This document shows positions 32,074 to 40,166 of a stretch of DNA of 57,805 nt, one piece after another. The notes under the pieces were generated by a model. That model saw only the letters and a program-made list of their open reading frames with translations, was not told the origin of the DNA and searched no databases. The stretch is from Parabacteroides sp. (GTDB taxonomy: Bacteria; Bacteroidota; Bacteroidia; Bacteroidales; Tannerellaceae), in the NCBI GenBank assembly GCA_022775005.1, contig JALFJR010000015.1, positions 1-57,805 of the forward strand. The letters are read 5' to 3'. Made by a program: the position numbers and the translations under genes. Position 1 is the first letter of the stretch. Each line of letters opens with the position of its first letter.

Positions 32074-34395
32074 TTACTCAATACCGATCTCATCCACAAA
32101 CAGGAAGGCAGGAGCACCTGCGCCACCATGCCATGCCGGCAGCTTGCAACCACTGATAATCACCTCCACATAACGTGCCTTCACGGGAGCAAAAGACACC
32201 TCCTGCGGATAGAGTCCATCCTTATCGGTCTGCTTCAATATGGCGATCGGTTGATTCACCACCTCCGTAAAAGTCTGGCCATCGTCAGAGATCTTCACCT
32301 TGACATTCGAGGCACCCATGATCCAGTCGCCCTTCACCACGTTGGTGTTGAAAGAGACCTTACTAATCTCCATCGGCTCCTTCAAGTCGATCGTTGCATC
32401 CACATCCTTGCCTTGGAAGCCCAACCAACGACCGGTCTTGTAGTTCTCGTTTCCATGCAAGCCATCCGCCAAAGCCGGTGCACCGTTGAACTGATAGCCA
32501 CGGCTCGGCTCCTCTTTCAACGTGATCGGTTTCATCGTCGCCTTGTTGAAAGTAACCTGCTCCCCGAAAAGACGGCTCTTGCTGCCATCGGGACGGATCA
32601 CCTGCGCCTTGAAATCAGCGTTCGCCGTGATCGCTACCGGCGCTTCATACTTCGCAGAAGCAGTGGTCGGCTCAGTGCCGTCTGTCGTATAATAGATATC
32701 GCCCTTGCCAAACTTCGAGAGGGTCACGGTCAGCGCACCCTTCTCCGTGTTCGGCTCCAACACCGCATTCACATCGAAGATATGTGTAGCATAGTTGTAG
32801 TCCAAGCGATCGTAAAGCTCAGTCATCCGCACGACACGGGGCAAGAAGTTCTTATAGTCCTTCTTCTCGGGAGCGGTCCACTGCACCTCAGCCAAAGCAT
32901 TCATACGAGGCAATGACATGTATTGCACCTGACGGAACGTAGGCATATACTCGGTCCAGACATTCGCCTGCACACCCACTATGTATTTTTGCTCCTCTGG
33001 TGTGAGGGAAGCAGGTACCGGTTCAAAGCTATACACCTTATCCATTGGCAGATAGCCACCAATTGCTAATGGCTCATTCGCCACGTCTGCCGACTGATAG
33101 TAGTCGAAATAGACATAGGTATTGGGAGTCATGATCACATTGTGGTGCTGCTTGGCAGCCTCGATGCCGCCACCCATACCACGCCAGCTCATCACCGTAG
33201 CGTTAGGCGCCAAACCGCCTTCCAACGTCTCGTCCCATCCGATGATGTGACGGCCACGGCTCTCCACATACTGCTCCATGCGATTAATCACATAGCTCTG
33301 CAAATACTCCTCCGCCGTGTGTTTGCTGTCACCCTTGATGCCCAATGCCTTGATACGAGCCTGGCACTTCGGGCAGCTCTTCCAACGCACCTTCGGGCAC
33401 TCGTCGCCACCCACATGGATATATTCCGACGGGAAGAGGTCGATGATCTCGCCCAGCACATTCTCCAGGAACTCCAACGCCTTGTCGTTACCGGCACAGA
33501 TTACATCGTCAGAAACACCCCATTTTGTCCATACCTCATACGGGCCACCCGTACAACCTAACTCCGGATAGGTAGCCAACGCCGCCAGCTGGTGACCGGG
33601 CAGGTCGATCTCTGGGATGATCGTGATGTAACGCTCCTGCGCATAAGCAATGATCTCTTTCACCTCTTCTTGCGTGTAGAAACCCTCGTAAGGTTTACCA
33701 TCATACTGGCCACTGTTACGACCGATCACCGTCTCCTTACGCTTCGAGCCGATCTGGGTCAGCTCCGGATATTGCTTGATCTCGATACGCCAGCCCTGAT
33801 CCTCGCTCAAGTGCCAGTGCATCCGGTTCATGTTGTGCAACGCCAACATGTCGATGAATTGCTTCACTGAATCGGGCGTAATGTAATGACGACCTACGTC
33901 GAGCATCATGCCGCGATAGGAGAAGCGAGGCGCATCCTCGATCGTCGCAGCCGGTAACGAGACATTGGCTCCCTCAGCATTCGCCGGGATCGACTTGCGT
34001 AACGTCTGGATACCATAGAAAACACCTGCTGGGGTAGCACCAGCAATACGCACACCCTGTGCATTCACCTCCATCCGATAGCCCTCCGCATTAGCGATCG
34101 AGCCATCCAAAGCCAAGACAATGCCCTTGCCTTCACCTTCAGCCGCCGTGAGTCCAAAGCCTGTCAACTCCTTCACATAGTCGGAGAGAAATTGCGCATT
34201 GGCAGCCATCTCACTGTTCCCTGTTGGATAATAGACTTTCACTGAGCTGTTCAGCACAAAAGCACTTCCCTCCGCCACCGTCACCGATTGCGGAAGCGGC
34301 ACCACTTGATAATCGCCCTGCACGGTGTTTCCCGAGCAGGCCACGAGCCCGGCAGCTAACGCCAAGCCCCACAAATTTCGTATTACACTGTTCAT
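32074..34395 (-). CDS. GH20 beta-N-acetylhexosaminidase lipoprotein
   Basis: A 773-residue protein. The start MNSVIRNLWGLALAAGLVAC has a lipobox with Cys20, so it is a surface or periplasmic lipoprotein. Residues about 28-155 are the GH20b domain, and 157-510 the catalytic barrel with RGMMLDVGRHY and the catalytic pair Asp331-Glu332 in HVGGDECPK. A chitobiase/beta-hexosaminidase C-terminal domain follows (YYTTDGTEPT), then an F5/8-type (discoidin-like) carbohydrate-binding module to the end. It cleaves terminal GlcNAc or GalNAc from glycans such as mucin. It lies behind a terminator and repeat array C, so it has its own transcript although it neighbours SusC/SusD. Confidence 0.93.
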   Translation of the reverse strand: MNSVIRNLWGLALAAGLVACSGNTVQGDYQVVPLPQSVTVAEGSAFVLNSSVKVYYPTGNSEMAANAQFLSDYVKELTGFGLTAAEGEGKGIVLALDGSIANAEGYRMEVNAQGVRIAGATPAGVFYGIQTLRKSIPANAEGANVSLPAATIEDAPRFSYRGMMLDVGRHYITPDSVKQFIDMLALHNMNRMHWHLSEDQGWRIEIKQYPELTQIGSKRKETVIGRNSGQYDGKPYEGFYTQEEVKEIIAYAQERYITIIPEIDLPGHQLAALATYPELGCTGGPYEVWTKWGVSDDVICAGNDKALEFLENVLGEIIDLFPSEYIHVGGDECPKVRWKSCPKCQARIKALGIKGDSKHTAEEYLQSYVINRMEQYVESRGRHIIGWDETLEGGLAPNATVMSWRGMGGGIEAAKQHHNVIMTPNTYVYFDYYQSADVANEPLAIGGYLPMDKVYSFEPVPASLTPEEQKYIVGVQANVWTEYMPTFRQVQYMSLPRMNALAEVQWTAPEKKDYKNFLPRVVRMTELYDRLDYNYATHIFDVNAVLEPNTEKGALTVTLSKFGKGDIYYTTDGTEPTTASAKYEAPVAITANADFKAQVIRPDGSKSRLFGEQVTFNKATMKPITLKEEPSRGYQFNGAPALADGLHGNENYKTGRWLGFQGKDVDATIDLKEPMEISKVSFNTNVVKGDWIMGASNVKVKISDDGQTFTEVVNQPIAILKQTDKDGLYPQEVSFAPVKARYVEVIISGCKLPAWHGGAGAPAFLFVDEIGIE

Positions 34396-34422
34396 AATTT
34401 ATTGCTATTTACTCTTTTAATC

Positions 34423-34576
34423 CGTTGCCCATAGCATCAAAAAACATTGCGGATAGTTTTGAAAAACGTAGCCCGTAGTTTTCTTTTTCGTTGCCCATAG
34501 TTTTTCGGAGCGTTGCCCGTAGTTTTTGGAAACGATGGGCAATGTTTTCTATCACATAGGGCAATACTTTTTGAAA
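34423..34576. repeat. 22-bp modular repeat array C (12-bp core + 10-bp spacer)
   Basis: Seven units start at 34423, 34445, 34467, 34489, 34511, 34533 and 34555. Cores are CGTTGCCCATAG, CATTGCGGATAG, CGTAGCCCGTAG, CGTTGCCCATAG, CGTTGCCCGTAG, then the inverted CGATGGGCAATG and CATAGGGCAATA. Spacers are T-rich then A-rich. Here the last positions of the core drift together (TAG instead of TCG), suggesting local expansion from one ancestor unit. The array lies just upstream of the GH20 start, between it and the SusD terminator. Confidence 0.88.
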
Positions 34577-34579
34577 GCG

Positions 34580-34619
34580 AAAAAACCGGGAGAGAAACAA
34601 GTCCGTCCCCCGGTTTTTT
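34580..34619 (-). terminator. Terminator of the first SusC/SusD transcript
   Basis: AAAAAACCGGG (34580-34590) pairs with CCCGGTTTTTT (34609-34619). On the minus strand this is a hairpin with a T-run, 37 bases after the SusD stop. It separates SusC/SusD from the GH20 gene. Confidence 0.75.
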
Positions 34620-34655
34620 ACTTCTTGCAGCGCATTCAAGCACCGCTATCTCAAC

Positions 34656-36605
34656 TTAATGTTGTGCCCACCAAAGCGGAGTGATTGTCACATCCTCACC
34701 ACCAAGCAGCTGGATCGCTGTTGCGTAACCATTCGGATCGGCATTCTTCAAGCTGGTCGGATAGCGCAGACGCTGCGGATAAACTGTCATTTTCTGACCA
34801 GACTGATAAGTAGTCGGTGTCCAAGTGTTCTCCATATCCGCACCGGTGAAGATAGCCTCGTTAGCCGGGATATCGAAGAAGGGCAAGCCCAAACGACGAT
34901 GATCTGTCCACATCTCCAACGCACCATACGGTGTCTGAGCGATATACTTCTGTGTGATGATCTTCGTCAATTGGTCATTCAACTTCTTACCCTTGTAGAG
35001 GATCTTGTTCGCATCCGGATACTGGTAAGTCATCGTCTTTGCCTCGTTGGTGTAACCATCCACATAGTTTACCGTCATGTTGGTCGGCTCTGTAGTGTGT
35101 GTGAACTTCACAGAGGTACCTACACGGTTGTAATCCTCAGAGTTCAAGTAAGCATCCGCAAACTGGCTTACGCCATGATGCTCGAAGCTAACCTTCACAC
35201 CTGCCTCGTAAGCGGCCTGTGCCGTTGTACCTACGTTCCAACCATAAAGCGCAGCCTCAGCCAACAGGAATTGAGTCTCCCAAGGAGCCACCCAAATACG
35301 AGAACCAGAAGCGTCACGATACTGCTTGCCTAACAATACTAACGTACCGTCATAGTTGCTAACTACCTTATTCTTGGCAAACTTATCAGACCAAGCTGAA
35401 CGCTGACCAGCAGGATAATAGTTCCACGTGAACTGTGCATCAATCTTCACCTGCTCGTTACCGTCCTTATCCATCATCGCATAGCTGGCATGATCCTTGA
35501 CAGAGCCCTTATCCATAAAGTTCTCGGCCTGCGTATCGTTCGGAATCATCCATACCTTCAAACCACGCGGGTCAATATTGGCAGGAATACCATCCATCCA
35601 GAACTGCTTTGTGGGGTTATCCGTGTTCTCAGCATAGTGCTGATCAAACTTCATACCCAAGTAGTTCATGTCTTTTGTGTATTCAGCCAAATCGGGACGC
35701 TGCTCCGCTACCGGAATACCACCTAAACCTACCAAGATGTTAGACATCGTAGAAGAAAGAGCTACATAGTTCCAAGAACGAGAGTAAACAGGTGCCCAAG
35801 CATTCCACTGATCAAACTCCTTTACCTTAAACATATCGTCCAAAGTCGTGATGATCGGACCACGAGCAGCATCCTCGAACTCTGATTGCGCCTTAGCTGC
35901 ATCTACCTCTGAAAGCTGCATTGCATAACGCATACGCAACGTGTTGCCAAACTTCTGCCACTTTGCGGCGTTGTAGCCATAAGCGGGATCACTCTTGGCC
36001 TCCGTGCCTGTCGGCTCTACACTGGTGTCAATCTGGCTGGCAGCCTCTTTTAACTCCGAAAGGATGAAATAGAAACAATCCTTCTCATTGCTGAAAGTCG
36101 GAGTCTCACCCTGGAAAGCATCCAAAGGATAAGGACCGAAGTTGTTCACAAACTCAGCGATCAAGCAGGCACGCCAGATACGAGCAAACGACTTCACGTT
36201 CTTATTAAAAGCGATGTCATGATCGCTGGTCAAGGAACTTGACTGCTCATCTACCAAGTCAATCGCCAAAGAAGCACGTTTGATCCAGTCGGTGATGTAG
36301 CTGTTCAAATAATCATGGTTGAAACTATCGCTATAACGACCTAAGCTCAAATAACCCATATCACCCGATACGCGCGCCGCACTCGCCCAGTTATAGACGA
36401 AGATACGCTCATGGATATGTGGATCTTGCTGCGCATTGACGATAGATGCGTTCAATGCGTAATAAGGCTTGACCACTTCCACACCTGCGACAGAAGGATC
36501 AACGTTGATCTCCTCAAAGTCGTCGCAAGAGGTCGTAACACCCACAAGGGCTGCACCCATTGCCAAGCCGAAGAATATATGATTCAATTTTTTCATCGTG
36601 TTCAT
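34656..36605 (-). CDS. SusD/RagB family outer-membrane lipoprotein (SusD-like_2 type)
   Basis: A 649-residue lipoprotein with lipobox Cys27 (VTTSC) after the signal peptide. The mature start DDFEEINVDPSVAG is the classic opening of the SusD-like_2 group (FEEINTDPN). The helical TPR-like body includes AKWQKFGNTLRMRYAMQLSEVD and a WKAPWETQFLLAEAALYGW-like region near 430-450. Such proteins sit on the cell surface as the lid of a SusC transporter and bind the glycan or peptide. It follows its SusC partner by 12 bp. The ligand cannot be predicted. Confidence 0.92.
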   Translation of the reverse strand: MNTMKKLNHIFFGLAMGAALVGVTTSCDDFEEINVDPSVAGVEVVKPYYALNASIVNAQQDPHIHERIFVYNWASAARVSGDMGYLSLGRYSDSFNHDYLNSYITDWIKRASLAIDLVDEQSSSLTSDHDIAFNKNVKSFARIWRACLIAEFVNNFGPYPLDAFQGETPTFSNEKDCFYFILSELKEAASQIDTSVEPTGTEAKSDPAYGYNAAKWQKFGNTLRMRYAMQLSEVDAAKAQSEFEDAARGPIITTLDDMFKVKEFDQWNAWAPVYSRSWNYVALSSTMSNILVGLGGIPVAEQRPDLAEYTKDMNYLGMKFDQHYAENTDNPTKQFWMDGIPANIDPRGLKVWMIPNDTQAENFMDKGSVKDHASYAMMDKDGNEQVKIDAQFTWNYYPAGQRSAWSDKFAKNKVVSNYDGTLVLLGKQYRDASGSRIWVAPWETQFLLAEAALYGWNVGTTAQAAYEAGVKVSFEHHGVSQFADAYLNSEDYNRVGTSVKFTHTTEPTNMTVNYVDGYTNEAKTMTYQYPDANKILYKGKKLNDQLTKIITQKYIAQTPYGALEMWTDHRRLGLPFFDIPANEAIFTGADMENTWTPTTYQSGQKMTVYPQRLRYPTSLKNADPNGYATAIQLLGGEDVTITPLWWAQH

Positions 36606-36617
36606 GCAATTAAATAA

Positions 36618-39600
36618 TTAGAAACCAAGTGTTACATTAAACAAGAAGGTACGTGATGTCGGAGAACCGGCATTCTCGAAACCGGTTGCGTTGGTTGCTG
36701 TCGCAAACACTGACTCCGGATCCACACCATTCATGTCGCTATAGATCATCCATACGTTGTTGCAGGAAACACCCAACTTCAACTGCTGGAACGGGGTCTT
36801 CTCCAACTGCTTCTTGTTGAACGAGTAGTTCAAAGCCAAGTTACGCAGACGGATGTTGGTTGCGCTATACAAGTTGGCCTCACCGATACCTAAGTTACCA
36901 CTGGAGGTAGCCACAGCTGTCCAGTAATCCTGCGGAGAAACCTCGATCGTGCTCGGCGTGTAACCACCGTTGCCGTCAGCAATCACACCATCCACAACGA
37001 ACTTCTCACGCTCGCCATTAACCACTGTGCAAGCAGCCACACCATTCGCCTGTAACATACGGTTCGTACCAGAATAAATGTCACCACCGAAGCGACCATC
37101 AATCAAGAAGCTCAACGAGAAGCCCTTCCAAGTGAAGGTATTGGTCCAACCCAACAAGCACTTTGCCTGCTGATCACCGATCTTCTCAGCCTTAGAAGTA
37201 CCCTGCGGCAAACCTGCGGAGTTCAACAACAACTTGCCCGCATATTGACCCTCCTCGACACGCTGGAACTTCGTACCCCAGATCTCACCATAGTTACCAC
37301 CAGAAACGGCATATACATAGAGGTTATCATAACCACCCAACGTATAAGTCATGCCTTCGTTCTCCTTACCCGGAAGCAACTCGATAATCTTGTTATTATT
37401 CTTAGAGAAGTTCAACTGCATATCCCAAGTGAAGTCCTTCGTTTGAACCGGAGTTGCGTTCAGCATGATCTCGACACCCTGGTTCTCAATGTTACCCGCA
37501 TTGACCTTCATAGCGGTGTAACCAGAGAGAGAGTTCATCGGGATATTGAGCAACTGACGGGTTGCATTAGACTTATACCACGTTACATCCAAACCCAAGC
37601 GGTTGTTCAAGAAGCGAATCTCAGCACCAGCCTCCCAAGACTTGATCAACTCGGAACGAACATCTGTATTATATAAGGTAGAAGAGCTGTAACCAGCGTT
37701 CACACCACCGGTGTTACCCTCTGAGCCAATCTTATAAGAGTTATACAACTGATAGGGATCCATATCGTTACCTACCTCAGCGAAAGAGACACGTACCTTA
37801 CCATAGGTGAACCAATCGGGAAGCGGCTTCTCCATCTTGTTGAACATGTCGCTGAACACCCAAGAGGCGCTGATAGAGGGATAGAAGAAGGAGCGATTCT
37901 TCTTGCTCAAAGAGGAAGACCAGTCATTACGGAAGGTTGCATCCAAGAATACCCAACCGTCATAGTTCAAGCCGATCGTACCATAGAGAGAGTTGATCTT
38001 CTTCTCGTTCAAAGTCTGCTCAACACTCAAGTCACCCTTGTCACCGTTGCTCATCCAGAACCAATCCGGAACAATCAATGTACCCAAGCTGTTCTTCAAA
38101 CCAGTACTCTTACGTTGCATCAAGTTACCACCGAAAGTCACCGTACCGCCAATCTTATCGATTACTTGATCTTTCTGAGCCGTGAACATGAAGCTGTAGT
38201 TGTTCTCGTAGAACTTCTGGATGCCATAGCTGTAACGACCATTCGTAGAAAGCGGGCTACCTGCATACAACTTCGTCGTTGTCTCAGTGTTATACATATC
38301 ACTACCGGCCTTGATCTCACCACGCAACCAGTCAGTAAACTTATAGGTCAACGATCCATTCAGCAAGAAACGGTTACGAGAGTCCTGGTTGGTACTATAA
38401 TCCTTCGCCCAATAAGGGTTCAAACCACTGTCTTTCTGCCACCAACGCATCTTACCTGTAGCGGGGTCGATACAATCCTCGAACTGAGAAATATCCACTG
38501 TACTCGGCATACTGAACATAGTGTAGAAGTAGTTGTCTGAGCGGGCACCAGAGATAGGACGGTTGGTTGCTGTAGAATTGATGTACTGAACCTTTGCGTC
38601 AATACCCCAACGGTCATCCTTACCGAACGTTGAAGTAGCACGCATCATCAAGTTGGTACGATTCAATTTTGCACCCGGGATCTTAGACGCATCGTCCATA
38701 CGGGTTACAGAGGTATAGACCTGTGTCTTGCCATATTGTTGAGCGAAAGAGATGTTCTCCGTCGCATTGATACCGGTATTGAAGAAGTTGCCGACATTGT
38801 CATACCAAGTCAGTTTCTCCTGATCGTTGTTCCAATTCGTTACGGTCTGACCCTCGATCTTGGGACCCCAGCTGGAAGAGGAGATGGCATCATATACACC
38901 ATTGGAACCTTGACCGAATACATTCTGACGATCCGGCTTCATGAAGATAGACTCCGCAGAGATTGAACCGGAAATCGTAATACCCAGACCGGGATTCTCA
39001 CGACCCTTCTTCGTCGTAATCAAGATGACACCATTACCTGCACGTGATCCATACAAAGCGGCAGCGGAAGCACCCTTCAAAACTGACATTGACTCGATAT
39101 CCTCGGGGTTGATATCCGAAAGACCGTTACCCATATCGGTAGAGGGGTTCCAGTAGTCGTTGTTGCTTGCACCCGTAAAGTTATCCATCGGCACACCATC
39201 GACAACGATCAACGGCTGGTTCAAACCCGTCACAGAGTTACTACCACGCAACTGAATCTTAGAAGAACCACCAGGACCATTACTTGAACGGATAATCTGT
39301 ACACCGGAAACCTTACCTGTCAAGGCATTCGCCAAGTTCGTCTCACGGGAAGCGACCAAAGCATCACCCTTCACCTCTTGCATAGCGTAACCCAAGGCTT
39401 TCTTCTCGCGCTTGATACCCAATGCTGTAACGACGACCTCATCCAACTTCTGCGTATCCTCGGCCAACTTGATCGTGCCCAAAGGCTCGCCCGTGTAGGG
39501 TACTTCGATCGTTGTATAGCCGATGAACGAGATCTGGATCACGTCACCCTTTTTCACACCTTCCAAGGTGAAATTACCGTCCATGTCAGTAATCGTACCA

Positions 39601-39797
39601 TTGGTCGAACCTTTTACCACAACAGAAGCGCCGGCAACAGGGCCGAAATCATCCTCTACTGTTCCTGTCACCTTCCCATCCTGCTGGGAAACAGCGACAC
39701 CCTGCGCAATCGGAGCATTCTCAGCGTAGGCATTCCCTACTAAACACAAAGCACCGGCGCAAAGGATTAAGCTAACTGGCTTAAATCTTTTCAACAT
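36618..39797 (-). CDS. SusC/RagA family TonB-linked outer-membrane transporter
   Basis: A 1059-residue protein. The signal peptide ends near residue 25 (NAYA). A carboxypeptidase-regulatory-like domain spans about 42-125 (VTGTVEDDFGPVAGASVVVKG), followed by LDEVVVTALGIKREKK, the typical TonB-linked SusC linker. The plug domain (about 135-265) has RGSNSVTGLNQPLIVVDG and MSVLKGASAAALYGSRAGNG. The rest is the 22-strand barrel, ending in a Phe. It imports the glycan bound by the SusD lipoprotein downstream, powered by TonB. No anti-sigma or hybrid regulator is next to it. Confidence 0.95.
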   Translation of the reverse strand: MLKRFKPVSLILCAGALCLVGNAYAENAPIAQGVAVSQQDGKVTGTVEDDFGPVAGASVVVKGSTNGTITDMDGNFTLEGVKKGDVIQISFIGYTTIEVPYTGEPLGTIKLAEDTQKLDEVVVTALGIKREKKALGYAMQEVKGDALVASRETNLANALTGKVSGVQIIRSSNGPGGSSKIQLRGSNSVTGLNQPLIVVDGVPMDNFTGASNNDYWNPSTDMGNGLSDINPEDIESMSVLKGASAAALYGSRAGNGVILITTKKGRENPGLGITISGSISAESIFMKPDRQNVFGQGSNGVYDAISSSSWGPKIEGQTVTNWNNDQEKLTWYDNVGNFFNTGINATENISFAQQYGKTQVYTSVTRMDDASKIPGAKLNRTNLMMRATSTFGKDDRWGIDAKVQYINSTATNRPISGARSDNYFYTMFSMPSTVDISQFEDCIDPATGKMRWWQKDSGLNPYWAKDYSTNQDSRNRFLLNGSLTYKFTDWLRGEIKAGSDMYNTETTTKLYAGSPLSTNGRYSYGIQKFYENNYSFMFTAQKDQVIDKIGGTVTFGGNLMQRKSTGLKNSLGTLIVPDWFWMSNGDKGDLSVEQTLNEKKINSLYGTIGLNYDGWVFLDATFRNDWSSSLSKKNRSFFYPSISASWVFSDMFNKMEKPLPDWFTYGKVRVSFAEVGNDMDPYQLYNSYKIGSEGNTGGVNAGYSSSTLYNTDVRSELIKSWEAGAEIRFLNNRLGLDVTWYKSNATRQLLNIPMNSLSGYTAMKVNAGNIENQGVEIMLNATPVQTKDFTWDMQLNFSKNNNKIIELLPGKENEGMTYTLGGYDNLYVYAVSGGNYGEIWGTKFQRVEEGQYAGKLLLNSAGLPQGTSKAEKIGDQQAKCLLGWTNTFTWKGFSLSFLIDGRFGGDIYSGTNRMLQANGVAACTVVNGEREKFVVDGVIADGNGGYTPSTIEVSPQDYWTAVATSSGNLGIGEANLYSATNIRLRNLALNYSFNKKQLEKTPFQQLKLGVSCNNVWMIYSDMNGVDPESVFATATNATGFENAGSPTSRTFLFNVTLGF

Positions 39798-39908
39798 AAC
39801 GATGGTTTTAAAATTGTTTCTTTAATAAGAAGTACATTTTGGCGAAATACACTTCCTGATTTTTTGATTCATTTCAGCGTCGTTTAGACGTCTTAACTCA
39901 ATTCGGGA

Positions 39909-39937
39909 CAAAGATATGAAAAGATTTATAAACCAAA
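39909..39937 (-). promoter_or_regulatory. Promoter of the first susC
   Basis: On the complement, TTTG (39934-39937), a 17-base spacer and TATCTTTG (39909-39916). The leader to the ATG at 39797 is about 105 bases. Just upstream (39959-39984) ACCCAA/TTGGGT arms could form an operator. Confidence 0.6.
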
Positions 39938-40041
39938 CGATTTTTTTTCAATTTTCGCACCCAAATAGCATTTTTCACTTGGGTCAGTAGATTTTTGGTG
40001 GGGATAAATATGTTAGCTTAACGTGAGTTCGCTGTAAAGAC

Positions 40042-40061
40042 GTAAGCATTCGAATGCTTAC
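40042..40061. repeat. 20-bp perfect palindrome between malQ and susC
   Basis: Half-site GTAAGCATTC, perfectly self-complementary over 20 bases without a loop. Related partial half-sites (GAATACTTAC) follow at about 40065-40074. It shares the inner CATTCGAATG with the palindrome at 1667-1686. It lies roughly 105 bases upstream of the susC -33 element, so it could be a regulator site. Otherwise the 369-bp gap holds only the promoter, this site and the malQ terminator. Confidence 0.5.
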
Positions 40062-40105
40062 ATTGAATACTTACGAAAACCCAAACAATCGGATATAAAA
40101 AATTT

Positions 40106-40134
40106 ACGCAGGCCCATGTAAGATGAGTCTGCGT
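40106..40134 (-). terminator. Terminator of malQ
   Basis: ACGCAG (40106-40111) pairs with CTGCGT (40129-40134), with CAT/ATG extending the stem inside. On the minus strand a T-rich tract (AAATTTTTTA) follows. It starts 33 bases after the malQ stop. Confidence 0.65.
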
Positions 40135-40166
40135 GAATGGCGATATTACAAATGGATTGATCTGAT

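Noticed and set aside
34409-34639. Minus-strand frames of 68-76 codons across array C
   Set aside because: They only read the 22-bp repeat units in three phases (repeated patterns such as MGNEKENYG). No start signal or conserved protein is seen.
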